A stretch of DNA of 64,000 nt from Nymphalis io. Its lineage: Eukaryota; Arthropoda; Insecta; Lepidoptera; Nymphalidae. The stretch is taken from positions 8,447,001-8,511,000 of the forward strand of contig NC_065897.1 of assembly GCF_905147045.1 (NCBI RefSeq). Reading direction: 5' to 3'. Below are positions 45,475 through 57,500 of the stretch, one piece after another (the first letter of the stretch is position 1; every line of letters begins with the position of its first letter). A model generated the notes under the pieces. The model was not told the origin of the DNA. It ran no database searches and saw nothing but the letters and a program-made list of their open reading frames with translations. Both the position numbers and the translations under genes were made by a program.

Positions 45475-45937
45475 GTATTGCCAATACCACACCGCGTTGT
45501 CTTTAATGTCAGGGTAAATTGAAAATGACGGTCACGACGGAGCAAGTGACCTAAATCATTGATAAAGATAAATTACTCTTTGTTGTTATATATTCTGGTA
45601 TGTTTCTCATTTACATTGTTATATACCTACCTTCTTAATTTGAATTGGTATATCTATTGTAAGAGCTAATTATAAGTACAAAGCGAATGCTGATATAAAT
45701 TGAAGGTTGCTTATTTTAATATTTTATTTGCTTTGGTATAAATCTCATATCATATCCAAAAACTTCTTTAAATTATAATTGTTTTATTCTAACATTAATA
45801 TTTATTTTAATTAACAAAATGATCTAAATAATCAGGCATTACAGGTTAACTTGTCCCGCGGGATATATACTTCGTTATAATGAATAATGTTTAATCTTAT
45901 ACAGTCGAGTCAGTAAATTATATTTGATATAATTTAT

Positions 45938-46207
45938 GAATTGAGCATATGGGCCACCGGATAGTAAGTGGTCACCAAACGCCCTTAGACATTGGCACTG
46001 TAAGAAATGTCAACCATCGCTTACATAGCCAATGCGCCACCAACCTTGGGAACTAAGATTTTATGTCCCTTGTGCCTGTAATTACACTGGCTCACTCACC
46101 CTTCAAACCGGAATACAACAATATCAAGTATTGTTGTTTTGCGGTAGAATATTTGATGAGTGGGCGGTACCTACCCAGACGAGCTTGCACAAAGCCCTAC
46201 CACCAAT
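45938..46207 (-). mobile_element. Repeat B copy
   Basis: GAGCATATGGGCCACCGGAT at the left to GCTTGCACAAAGCCCTACC at the right; well preserved but lacking the poly(A) edge. Confidence 0.82.
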
Positions 46208-46325
46208 AAAGTTGAGTTTGCTTATTTGTTACGCTTTCGCATCTGAACTACACAACCGATCATCACCAAATTTTGCATACACGTTGTAAGAGCTCAAGGT
46301 TCCTAACTCTGTTGAAATGAAACGC
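46208..46325 (+). repeat. Fragment of TATTAATATTATAAAT-type repeat
   Basis: TTTGCTTATTTGTTACGC, CAACCGATCATCACCAAATT and CACGTTGTAAGAGCTC resemble the middle of the repeat at 56494. Boundaries uncertain. Confidence 0.4.
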
Positions 46326-47982
46326 TTTTTAATTGTATACATAAATAAAGAACAACGAAAATTATTGTAGTAATTTAACGTGAGAGGTATTATTATAGAT
46401 GGATCTGATTTATGTAAAAATGAATACTAAAAAGAATTTTTAGTATTCATTTTTATATAAATTAGACTAATTCAGGCTGAGTTAGTCCAATATTACTTAA
46501 TAAAATTTGCATAAAGGTCGAGGACACAAGTACCATAATATTTGCAATGCTATAAGAGTTCGAAGTGTGTGGTGTTATGGGTCATCTTTGATATTCTAGT
46601 GACGTCAATGAGATATGAACAGGGCTTGCTGAATGAAAAACAAAATTCATATAATAGTTGTATGAAGCTATTTTAAACCATTTGACCATGTTGTCTATGT
46701 AGATACTTTCGTATTTATAATAAAAGCTTTCTAATATAACATAGTAAATGATTATAAATTTCCCATTTAAAACTTTGCACACTATTTCGTATGTATATTG
46801 TCTTATCATGCATGTTATTGGGTATAAGATCATGTAATTGGATATTGGAGAAGATAGAGGATTTAAGACATAATTCAAAGATTCTATGGTCGTTATCGTG
46901 CTCCTTTAGGGAACATAAAATGTAATTTGTTAACATTATAATGAACAAAGATCCCTTATAGTGTTTCATGTGTTTGGATTTCAACGTCATTTTATTAAAT
47001 TTTAATCTTGAAGGGATGACACAAAGCGTTTTCTCCCAAGTCAAGGCCGTGTCGTGTCAAGGTGAGGTAGTGAAGGCGTCGCCCTCGTCGTTTTCTATGT
47101 TTTATTTAAGTAAAATTCTTTTGATAGATTTCTTGCGCCACCGTTTCCGCTAGACCGCACACGCTGTCCTAAGTAACTACTCTGAGACACGTTGATAGAA
47201 TGACTACAATTGTTACTATTTTTAAATAAAATACATCGCTTATTTAGCGTTTTAGTTATATTAATTTTATCTTACAACAACAGTAATCATTTAATTAAAA
47301 TTTTCACCGTATGGGCGCATTGAATTGTGAAAATTGTCTGAATCTGAAATGTACATATGTGTGCACGACTATTCTACTTCATCCAATTGACCCATTTAAA
47401 ATATAATTCTTCTCAGCATACGGCTTAGACGAAAGTATGATGATTATATAATTAATATTATTTATGAAAGAACAAAAATGCAGCGAGTTATCCGAAAGTA
47501 ATTTTTTACGTTCAGAAGCATATTTTATATTAACTATATATATAGTTATATATATAACTATAATATAACTATATATATAAATTACAACAAATAAGAACAG
47601 TGTACAAAAGGCGCCCCTTTGCTAAATGGCTTTTCCAATAGTATAATATAATAATTTATTTTTTCATAAAAGTAACAATTTCATTATAACCTTAAATATA
47701 TTGTTGTATTTTCATTTCATATTTCAGTACAATGCTAAAAAAAATCGTGCATCATTGTGCAAAGTACTTAAAATTTGTAATGCCTTCTCGAAAACGATCT
47801 AAACTATCGTCGGCTTTTGCCAAACGAGTACGATAAATGTGTTATTCTGGCGAAGTGAAGAACCTTTGAAAGAATGCACAAAAATAAACACTACTCACCT
47901 ACCCGTTACAAGTACATTTTATTGGTATTTAATTCTCATTTGTCTCCGTAAAAATAAAGATATTTGATTTTAAATTCTACCG
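46326..47982. other. Intergenic with AT-rich hairpins
   Basis: No gene. Contains an 18-bp perfect hairpin (46416-46433 with 46437-46454) and an (AT)-rich palindromic stretch at 47530-47580. Confidence 0.55.
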
Positions 47983-48270
47983 TAACATCTTGTGAGTGTC
48001 CCACTGCGAGAATAAGGGCCTCTCCCTTTTTGAAGAGAAAGTTTGGAGCTTATTCCACCACGCTGCTCCAGTGCGGGTTGGTGGAATACACATGTGGCAG
48101 AATGTCAGTGAAATTAGACGCATGCAGGTTTCCTCACAATGTTTTCCATCACCGCCAAGCACGAGATGAATTATAAATACAAATTAAGCACATGAAAATT
48201 CAGTGGTGCTTGCCCGGGTTTGAACCCACGATCTTCGGTTAAGCTTCACGCTTTCTTACCACTGGGCCAT
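47983..48270 (-). mobile_element. SINE-A copy
   Basis: On the - strand from the head near 48270 (B box GGTTCAAACCCGGG at about 48217-48230) through CACTGAATTTTCATGTGC to the tail GGACACTCACAAG near 47985. Moderately diverged. Confidence 0.85.
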
Positions 48271-49213
48271 TATTCTACGCGAGCGGGCAAAACTAGTTGT
48301 AAAAAAAATCAAAGACAGTAGAGCTATTATGTAAGAATACATTCATAGAAACGATCGTGTTCAGCTCGAAAATGATATGAGACATCGGTTATAATAAGTG
48401 TATAATTTAAAGTATACGTGCATGAAAACAGCTTATCACCGTAAGTCGGTTTTCAACATTTCACGAGTAATATAAACGAAGTGAGTTCTTACAGAATAGC
48501 TGTTGGCTTTGAAAATATATATTTATTAAGACAACATTGTTTCTCGCACGGAAAATATTACGAGGCTTGCTCCAGGGTGAGTTGTCCGAGCAACTTATGC
48601 AATCTCTTTCTACAGATGGATTGCCAATTTTGTGTACAAAGAAGTTCTTACTTAATTGGATCGAATGAATTCGTTCATTGAATGAATGTATATATTTTAA
48701 ATCTTATTTTATTTCATCGTAATAAAGGCATGATAGTTGAAAATACAAATGAATAACCTGAAACGTTTCTGTTTCTTAGTTCACTAAAATGTTAACAAAT
48801 ATATTATTTTCATTACTCAGTTCGTCACGATGAGTAATGGAAATAAAAAAAAAATATCTTGTACATATTTATTTCATATACCATTTTCAAGTATCATTTT
48901 GATTAATTTATTATTTATTCGACGAGTAATTTTAGCAAATCGTATGCGATTTGTAAATCTAAGGTTTGTTTATTTTAACTCTTACATCGATTGAAATGGG
49001 CTATATTCTTTATTTATTTGTTACAATTTATAGTATTTCATAAAATATATTATTTCTATTCTTACACAAGATATATTATAGTGAGTAAGAAAATTAATTT
49101 GAGAGGTGATATTAGGTATTTCTTCAATTTAAGTATATGTTTAGATTGAAAACTACACTCAGAGTGACTTTGGTTATAAAATGTAGAAGCAAGTTATATA
49201 ATCTGTAGTAGTA
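48271..49213. other. Intergenic, nothing recognisable
   Basis: AT-rich without supported features. Confidence 0.6.
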
Positions 49214-49511
49214 GTAACAGCCTGTTAATGTCCCACTGCTGGGCTAAGGCCTCCTCTCCCTTTTTGAGGAGAAGGTTTAGAGCTTATTCCACCACGCTGC
49301 TCCAATGCGGGTTGGTAGAATACACATGTGACATAATTTCAATGAAATTAGACACATGCAGGTTTCCTCACGATGTTTTCCTTCACCGTCAAGCACGAGA
49401 TGAATTATAATCACAAACTAAGCACATGAAAATTCAGTGGTTCTAACCCGAGCAAGCACCCACGATCATCGGTTAAGATTCACGCGTTCTAACCACTAGG
49501 CCATCTCGGCT
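49214..49511 (-). mobile_element. SINE-A copy, near full length
   Basis: GTAACAGCCTGTTAATGTCC (tail as read on +) to GGCCATCTCGGC (head). The B-box region is rearranged: TTCTAACCCGAGCAAGCACC instead of the usual order. Confidence 0.88.
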
Positions 49512-50003
49512 TTTATAATATAATCTGAGTTAACATTTAAATAAGCTGTACTTACATTTTTTCTTTTTCGAAAGTTTTAAGTGTCATATCTACGTCGAGG
49601 AGAATTAAATTAAATATATATTCCATTGATAAATCGATAAATTGTTGAAAATTATTTTTGGATACACGAGCCGTTTTTTATATATAATTAAGGTCATCTT
49701 AAAATATTGTAAGGAATATTTAAATTATTTTTACTTATAATACCAAAATAATATGTAGTAGCATTTTTATATAATGAAATTTTTCGGAAAAAGAGAATAC
49801 AAGTTAAAAAACATCGGTTGGTATGAGAAGGAATTAGTTTGATCCTCTAAGAAAACAGATGGTATTACTATTGAAATATAAACCACACAGTTTTGTAATA
49901 TTATGGGTTATTAATTAATTTAATATTTCCTACTTAAAGGACAAATTAAGACTTCTAGGGTCCTCTTTGTTATTTGGATTTTTGTGAAATTTACATAGTA
50001 ACA

Positions 50004-50311
50004 GTAACAACCTGTTAATGTCCCACTGTTGGGCTAAGGCCTCCTCTCCCTTTTTTTTTTTTTTTTGAGAAGAAGCTTTGGAGCTTATTCCACCACGCTG
50101 CTCCAATGCGGGTTGGTGGAATACACATGTGGCAGAATTTCAATGAAATTAGACACATGCAGGTTTCCTCACGATGTTTTCCTTCACCGTCAAGCACGAG
50201 ATGAATTATAAACATAAATTAAGCACATGAAAATTCAGTGGTGCTTGCCCGGGTTTGAACCCGCGATCATCGGTTAAGATTCCCGCGTTCTAACCACTGG
50301 GCCATCTCGGC
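50004..50311 (-). mobile_element. SINE-A copy, full length
   Basis: GTAACAACCTGTTAATGTCC tail to GGCCATCTCGGC head followed by a T13 run. An expanded T-run also lies inside the tail region (50051-50066). Box GGGTTTGAACCCGCG as read on +. Confidence 0.9.
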
Positions 50312-50934
50312 TTTTTTTTTTTTTTAATTTAATTTACATATTATTAATCAATAAATTTAAATCAACCCTAATAATCCAGTATAACCAGATAGAAAGGCCA
50401 AAATATCTTGATTATGTCATATTATAGCTGTGATAAAGCTTGAAGAAGTAACAAATGATCAAAACACACACAAACTTTCGTATTTACGTTTTGGTTTGAC
50501 TTTAAAAGCGACAGTGATTTTGAATTACCCACAGAAATTTAAATTTTATTTATTTGTATAGATGTGATAAAGCGTGAAGAAGAACCAAATATTCACAACA
50601 CACAACCGTTCGTATTCATAATATGAGTGTGATTATTATTATTATATAGTATTTCAAGAAAAATGAATTTACTGAATTATTGTAATGCCTCCTTATAGTT
50701 ACATGTAGTATATTCCAGCAGCAAAATATTTAATAAGTACTATAAAAAAATACAACCCTTCTAATCTAATAAAACTATAAATTTAAATTAAAGCTATCAA
50801 ATCAAATTAAGTTAAAGCTAAGAAATTTAATGCAAGCTTTAATAAATTCTATAATTTATGCAGGCATTTCATTATTTGCACTCAGAAGTACGTATATGAA
50901 GTTTTTTAGCGAATATGTCCAAATAAACATTCTA
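50312..50934. other. Intergenic, nothing recognisable
   Basis: AT-rich. Two loosely similar segments (50415-50490 and 50560-50620, both with GTGATAAAGC.TGAAGAA) suggest a small local duplication. Confidence 0.45.
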
Positions 50935-51465
50935 ACCCTACAGAAACAACAATAAAAAAAAACTCACCCGTTTGGGTGGAATTTCCAATTTTTTTAATTA
51001 CATGTTTATCAATATATTCAAACAGTAAATTTCAAGCAGATTAGATCATTTTTTATACTAATCTTTCCACCCTATTTCTCCCATTTGGGTTTGAATTTTC
51101 AAAAATGTCAAAACATGTATGCATTTATTTTCGCTCAGAAGCTTTAATATCAAATTTCATTCTTTTTGCTTCATAAATAATAACGGACTCCACATACGAA
51201 CTTTCGACCCGTATTTTACCCTCTTGGGGGGTGCTGTGTAGATTTTCAAAAACCCTGAAAAAATTATTTATTTTTACTATCCAGAAGCTTGTATATAAAA
51301 ATTCATTATTCTTACTTTCAAAATGACGGATTTCCCTAAAACGGTTCATCCCACCCTTTTAGTGCGTTTCTCAGTGCGTGTTTTCATCATAAAATGCATC
51401 ATCTGTCAAAATTTCAAGTTTCTAACCTCTGTGGTTTGGACTCTGCATCTATATATATAGAAGAT
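50935..51465 (+). repeat. Probable LINE 3' region (RTE-like tail)
   Basis: Non-coding block with ACCCGTTTGGGTGGAATTTC, ATTTCAAGCAGATTAG, TTTTCATCATAAAATGCATC and CAAAATTTCAAGTTTCTAACC, the kind of 3' sequence that follows RTE-type elements in Lepidoptera. Identification rests on recollection of such tails and is tentative. Confidence 0.4.
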
Positions 51466-52857
51466 AACTGAAAAAAAATATGTAATAAACGGAGACGATT
51501 TTAAGTCAATAATATATTGCAATACGTCTATTGCCAATGAGCGTTCAATGTTCAGTCAAATTAGTACTAATTGGAAACTGCCGGTGAGATAATTTTGTTT
51601 CAATCCCTTTCACGGTAAATTATAAGCTGCCTTGAAAATGAAGACCACAAGTTAAATTTACCTATTATAATAATCTCTCAAGTAAATTAAATTGCGGCTT
51701 TGCTTAATTTTATCTAGAGAGTATTATCATACTAATATTATATGAAGATACTATTGTTTTATTTCGTAGTCATATAAAATCTTAAGCACCTTTTGTTATG
51801 AAACTTTCACAGTTATTACATCAGTGATTTATAATAAATGGAATTATCAAAACAAATAGTTTTGGTAACTCAATGGCTATTGCCGTGCCATTTTATTTAT
51901 TTTATTCTTAGCTATAGGTTTAGACTTCTTTGAAAGTGTTTTAATTAGTACATTGATATTCATCGATCCAGTATCAGCGTATTGGATGGCAAGGAAGTAT
52001 CTTCAGTGTAAGGTAACGAGCAATTCAGAGAATTTCAAAACCGGAGGCAGGCCGTTGCGACGGAAACGATTAATAAATTTTGAACAGCAATGCAGAAATG
52101 CTTTGCTGTCCTTCTCAATTGATTTCCATAGACGGGAATTGTCATTCCGGTTGAGAGGCGCACTCGAATCCTCTGGGTCGACAATAGTCGTGATATGAAA
52201 AGCAGGTGGATCGACCGCCCGTGTCTAGAATACTAAATGTCTTGTTATCATCTCATTCTCGACGCCAACGAAGCTAGAAGGTTAAATTATCTCTCCAATT
52301 TCCCCATCGGATTTTTAGACGTGCGACATTACTTAAAAATTTTCAGTTTTATTTTACATCGTAAAATAAAGAAGACGTAGATAAATAGCGTAACGTAGCG
52401 TAATTAAATAAAGTAGAAATTTTATTAATAATTTCTGACACTATTTTAATGTACACTTAAACTTTTATTATATTTTTTTAATATTATTATTTATTACATA
52501 AATTATATCAGAACTTAAAAACATTGTATTGTATATATTTCAATTACTTCTAGGAATTCTGATTTTTTTTTACATACAAATATTTACTTAACATTATTCA
52601 GATTGATTTCAACAATGCTGAATCATTTGTTAGATACTTTGGAGTATATTCCTGTCAAACAGTGTTCGTAAGACCGAACGGATCACAAGACCTGCATTTC
52701 CCAGTTCGCTGATTCGGAAGTTACAATTGATTCGAATGAATTCGAGTAAGGGGAAGTTTGATCTTTCACGTGGAAGTTCTTATGTGGTGTCAAGAGATAA
52801 GATAATTATATGTAATTGTTTAAATTTGAGCTTTTGTTTTTATTTTATTTATAACGG
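51466..52857. other. Intergenic, nothing recognisable
   Basis: AT-rich. The frame at 51953-52198 has no recognisable domain and no promoter. Confidence 0.55.
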
Positions 52858-53000
52858 TCTATATAACTTCATACATAAAAATGAATGCTTGTTTTAGTTT
52901 GTATTTTATGTGTTCGCGTATCGTTCATCCGATTAAGTTGAACTTTTGTATAATTGTTGTTTGGCACTTGTTATTTGTAAAGGTTTCTGGCATAATAATG
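52858..53000 (+). repeat. Fragment of a dispersed AT-rich repeat
   Basis: AAAAATGAATGCTTGTTTTAG, CGTATCGTTCATCCGATTAAG and TTGTTTGGCACTTG follow the pattern 'microsatellite start, GTTTG run, CCGATTA..GAA..TTTG' of common lepidopteran dispersed repeats. Confidence 0.35.
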
Positions 53001-54059
53001 TCAGACAGAGTATAAAATAGGCAGTGATATTAAGAACTGCGCTGCATCTTATATATGTTTAAAAAAATTATAAATGTATTGCCTCCAGACAGGTCTACTG
53101 ACACGGCGTTTTAGAGTTAATACATCAGACCAGTCCAAACATATTTTTAGCGTATGTTGTATGATTGTTTACATAATTATTTATTAATTTGGTCATATTT
53201 ATTCGTTAGAGATTTATATATATTTAATTTTATTTTAGTACTTTGTATCTGTTTGTCTTCCTATTATAATAAATTAATACATATAAATCAATCATCTTTT
53301 TAACAAAATTATAAATGACATATTTTGTAAAATTCTTAGTATTTGTTGTTAATATAATATTGTATTAACTGTGATGTTTACAGTCAATTTTCACCTCATA
53401 AATGCTAAATTGCATTTAAAATCCTAATAATAATGAGTGACCTAGTGACCGGTAATTTTAGAATTTACTTAACTAAAATTAGCATATAAACTGGCTCGAT
53501 AATAGTACTTGAATATGCTATTGCAAATAAACGGAATTAAAACAGTATAGTTATTGGTACAGACCAGTATTATTAATATCTATTACTTATAATTTCGGAT
53601 ATAATCAAATAGGCCCCAATGGGGTTTATTATTTATTTATATGGTTGTTTTAACACATTTGCATGGCTCCGACAAATTATAACCTTTAGTTAATAACAAA
53701 TTGCGAATGAAACCTTGTAATCAAAATATAATAAACATAAAGTAAGCTTGTATAATATTTTAGATAAGTTAGTGATGATAGTCAGAGAGAAAACCCGTAG
53801 CCTCTTATGTGACACTGTCATGGTTCAATGGGAGACAAGTCGTCCTGGCTCTTCTACAGCTGCGATACCCGAAGCTTAAAACATATAGCTTGCTGTCGAG
53901 CCTGTGACGCATGAGATCGCCTCGCGTGTCTGATTCATCCTGGACGCTTGCTGGAACGCTTGATCACTACTGCACGCAAAGTGAGAAGAGGGATAAGGCG
54001 AGATCCTAGATGTGAATTTTTATATATATGTTGTAATATTATGTAATTTAGGAACATAG
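53001..54059. other. Intergenic, nothing recognised
   Basis: AT-rich to about 53815, then about 200 bp of mixed composition (CAAGTCGTCCTGGCTCTTC, GAGATCGCCTCGCGTGTCTG) that may be further R1-like flank but cannot be aligned by eye. Confidence 0.45.
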
Positions 54060-54290
54060 TTAGCCATGAGTTCGCAGAGGATCATAGCGGAGAAGGCGAT
54101 TAGAGGGTATCGTATGGTGTCTTGGTCAGCGGCGACGCGTCTCGTAGGCGATCCGCCTTGGGAACTCCAGGTGCTCGCAGAGGTGTGACGCTTCCGGGCC
54201 GAGGTGCCAGACAGCGGCATCCAGGGTCGGCAGATCAGGGCTCTAGCCCAACAAGCCCTGATAACCCGAAGGGAGGAGGACCTGGGATCC
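54060..54290 (+). mobile_element. R1-clade LINE ORF2 fragment
   Basis: Read on +: QRIIAEKAIRGYRMVSWSA, ATRLVGDPPWELQVLAEV, a stop, then IRALAQQALITRREEDLG. It aligns with the fragment at 39084 (AIRGYRTVSW, SPWELQ, ALAQQALI), so the two derive from one family. Dead by at least one stop at about 54186. Confidence 0.7.
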
Positions 54291-54310
54291 CACACGTGCT
54301 ATCAGTGAAA

Positions 54311-54596
54311 GTAACAGCCTGTGAATGTCCCACTGCGGGGCTAAGGCCTCCTCTCCCTTTTGAGGAGAAGGTTTGGAGATGATCCCACCACGCTGCTCCA
54401 ATACGGGTTGATAGAATACACTTTCAATGAAATTAGACACATGCAGGTTTCCTCACGATGTTTTCCTTCACCGTCAAGCACGAGATGAATTATAAATACA
54501 AATTAAGCACATGAAAATTCAGTGGTGTTTGCCCGGGTTCGAACCCACGATTATCGGTTAAGATTCACGCGTTCTAACCACTAGGCCATCAGGCTG
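54311..54596 (-). mobile_element. SINE-A copy
   Basis: GTAACAGCCTGTGAATGTCC tail (as read on +), GTGTTTGCCCGGGTTCGAAC box and a CTAGGCCATCAGGC head. A part of the middle (TGGCAGAAT segment) is missing. ATCAGTGAAA before and ATCAGTAAAA after may be the target duplication. It sits directly beside the R1-like fragment. Confidence 0.88.
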
Positions 54597-55109
54597 ATCA
54601 GTAAAATGTAAAATATTAATTAAAAACAAAACACAACGCTTATTATTTGATAAAAAATTAAAGGTGCTTGTATAAATGACAATGAAACAATATACTAGTG
54701 TTCGTTTATTTTTTAAATAATTTGAAAGAAAAATATATTCTATAAGATGATAAATACTGAATAGTTTGTACATAAGAATGTTAGCCAACTTTTCTTGTTT
54801 CGTACTTTTCAAAGCAAGATTTTTTCCGTTGTCATGTTTTAGTTTTTAAGCTTATTTTCTTTGAGTAAACAAAATACTTCAATTGTGTATTTTAAATATT
54901 TTTTTACGTTCAATCGGGCGTGGCTATGATTTTTACCCGAATACAGCCATTGTGGCCCGTTGTATCGATAAGGGTAAAATAATATTTTAAACTATAACAT
55001 TTTCACACTAAAAAAATAGCTATATTATATCTATAAACACCTATAACAAAAGCTTTGAAGTAGACAATATACATTTAAAAATTCTATGAAGTATCTCAAT
55101 AATTAATTA
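54597..55109. other. Intergenic, nothing recognisable
   Basis: AT-rich without supported features. Confidence 0.6.
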
Positions 55110-55402
55110 TTATTTAATATCCTGGGACATTTTTTTTTAATATCCTGGGACATTTTTCACACACGGCCATCTGATCCCAAATTAAGTTTGTACAAAGCTT
55201 GTGCTATGGAAACCAGACAACTGATATACTACATATACTACTTTTCTTTTGTAAATACATACTTATATAGATAATTACACCCAGACTCAGGACAAACAGA
55301 CATGTTCATGCACACAAATATCTGTCCTGGGTGGGAATCGAACCCACAACCTTCGGTGTGAAAGGCAAGTGTCTACCAACCACACCAACCAGGTCGTCAT
55401 TA
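55110..55402 (-). mobile_element. SINE-D (tRNA-derived) copy
   Basis: On the - strand a tRNA-like head: GACCTGGTTGGTGTGGTTGG with GTGGGTTCGATTCCCACCCA, the B box and T arm, at 55327-55398. Body: CAGATATTTGTGTGCATGAA, GTAGTATATCAGTTGTCTGG, TTTGTACAAACTTAATTTGG. Tail: the AAAAATGTCCCAGGATATT motif occurs twice in tandem (55117-55157). Confidence 0.82.
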
Positions 55403-55424
55403 TGTATTATCATTATTTTTTTTA

Positions 55425-55570
55425 TGTGTTAGGTAGGCGGACGGGCAAATGGGCCATGTGATGTTTAGTGCTCACCACCCAAAGACATTGGCGATGTAAG
55501 AAGTATTAACCGTTCCTTAAATCACCAATGCACCATCAACATTGGGAACGAAGATGTGTCCTTTTTGTGT
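55425..55570 (-). repeat. Diverged repeat B fragment
   Basis: GTTAGGTAGGCGGACGGGCA, AATGGGCCATGTGATG, ACATTGGCGATGTAAGAAG and CCAACATTGGGAACGAAGATG-like sequence in family order; right half missing. Confidence 0.65.
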
Positions 55571-56078
55571 TTTGCTTACTTATCCTGTACTATTATGATA
55601 TGTTGGTTTCATGTCACTTCATGCAAGAGGCTCTCATTTACTTTTTGATTTGACTATTTGTCTGATTGATCTGATAGTAATCAATTATTTACTCAGCTGT
55701 AAATAAATTTCTATATATATTTATAACTGGCTTATTTAAATGATTCACTTCAAAATAATATTTTTCTCTAGATCCGCGAAAAGCCTTGAAGACTGGATCG
55801 TTGCAATGAAAACAAAACAGGAAATATAAGAGTAAGAAATATACGTGATATACGTTCACTGTGCGTGAATACTTATTCTCGTATAACACGTAGCAATCGG
55901 AGAGAATCATTTAGTTTTTTTTAATTCATTTTTCACATAATGACCTGACCAGACAAGCTGTACGCTTAATCGGAGGGGTAAATACAAATATTAGTAATCA
56001 CTTAAAAAGGGCATTGCTAGTATTCTGAAAACATTTAACTGCAGCCGTTTAAGTCCTGTTATTTTTTTGTTTAAAAAA
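55571..56078. other. Intergenic, nothing recognisable
   Basis: AT-rich without supported features. Confidence 0.55.
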
Positions 56079-56360
56079 GATACGCAGACTGGTAAATGGG
56101 CCAGCTGATGGTAAATGGCCACTATCTATAGACATAGGCACTGTAAAAAGTAATATCCATACCTTACTTTATATATCCATATTTGCTGGTGGTAGGGCTT
56201 TGTTCAAGCTGGGTAGGTACCACCCACTCATCTAAGTTACTACTACTAAGTTGTTATGTCCCTTGTCCCTGGAGTTACACTGACTCATCCACCCTTCAAG
56301 CCGAAACACAACAATACTAAATATTGCAGTATGGTAGTAGAATATGTGACCATCTAGCCA
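56079..56360 (-). repeat. Rearranged repeat B copy
   Basis: ATGGGCCAGCTGATGGTAAA at the left and GTTACACTGACTCATCCACC at the right, but between them a piece of the opposite orientation (GCTGGTGGTAGGGCTTTG to GGTACCACCCACTCATC at 56185-56230) is inserted. Inversion or two overlapping insertions. Confidence 0.6.
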
Positions 56361-56493
56361 GAAAGCTCTTTTAATATAATAAATTTTAATTGAAAAAAAA
56401 ATTTAGAAAGTTCAATTAAAACAAATTAAGTTCTTACCATTTTTATAAGTTTTAATATGTCATTTTAAATTTAGACTAAGTATCATCCTTACT

Positions 56494-56705
56494 AATATTA
56501 TAAATAAGCAACGAGACGATTTTCGAGTTTGTTTGTTTGTTACATTTTCACGCCTTAACTACTCAACCGATCATTATGAAATTTTTCATTCAAGTTGTCT
56601 GCGGCACATAAAATGATATAGATATAGACTAACACCTTTTTCTCCCCCTCACATGCGGATGAAGCCGCGACCGGAAACAGGTATATCATACATAGTAGTT
56701 GTTCA
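56494..56705 (+). repeat. Dispersed TATTAATATTATAAAT-type repeat, second copy
   Basis: CTTACTAATATTATAAATAAG start, GTTTGTTTGTTTGTTAC run, CAACCGATCATTATGAAATT, then ATGCGGATGAAGCCGCGACC near the end, as in the copy at 30920. Confidence 0.6.
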
Positions 56706-57500
56706 TAACATTTGAGTGATTCCGAGAAAATAAACAATTGAACAATTCCTTCTAAAATTTAAATTTTAAAAATGAGATAATAAGACGAATTGTAAAGAAT
56801 TTATTGTATATATTTATTGTTTCATTTGGAAGCCAACATGACGTACAATTTATCATATTCTAGAGTAATTGAAAGCTTAATAGATATATAGAGATATATT
56901 TATATAATTATAAATTACGTTATTAGTATATAAATGTTCAAAATTATTTTATTTTATTAAATGTTAGTTATTTTTAGATTTTATTTTTCTACATTAATTT
57001 TCATAACGTAGAGTTATGTAGTCACAAATGATGTTTTAATTGAACCATCATATTTGATTTTGGTGAGCACCTTAAAGTGAGCGTGGTAGGAATAATCGAG
57101 TAGTACGCGGTGCTAGGTAATGGAGGTTGAACTTTGCAAACTCCCGTTTCCGTAGCCATTTGTCAAACAAAAAATATTGCTCAACTTTCAGGTCAAAAGT
57201 GTTGCCAGACGCGACGTATATAAATAACTTCCTCGGTATGGTTAGTTTAAGGTCCATTTATATAAGATTTATTCCTTACGACATAAGTTACCGTCAAGAT
57301 TTTCTTCTCACTTTTTATAAAATCGTTTCAGTATTATTCTAATAGGGAATAAGTATGACGTTATAAGTTTTGTAGTCGTTTAAAAAACAATCATGAAATT
57401 TAACGTTGTTTTTGCATACAATAAAGATTTTTCTATGTTGCTATTCTTACATCTTTTTTTTCTCAGTCTGTGGAGCAAATTTACGTCGTTCGTTGTATTT
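56706..57500. other. Intergenic, nothing recognisable
   Basis: AT-rich without supported features. Confidence 0.55.

Noticed and set aside
48100..50320. CRISPR-like regular spacing of SINE-A copies at 47983, 49214 and 50004
   Set aside because: These are 300-bp dispersed retroposons in a eukaryotic genome with unequal spacing, not short direct repeats with spacers.
51953..52198. Open frame of 81 codons in the repeat-rich right end
   Set aside because: No domain, signal or promoter, and unremarkable length for random AT-rich DNA.
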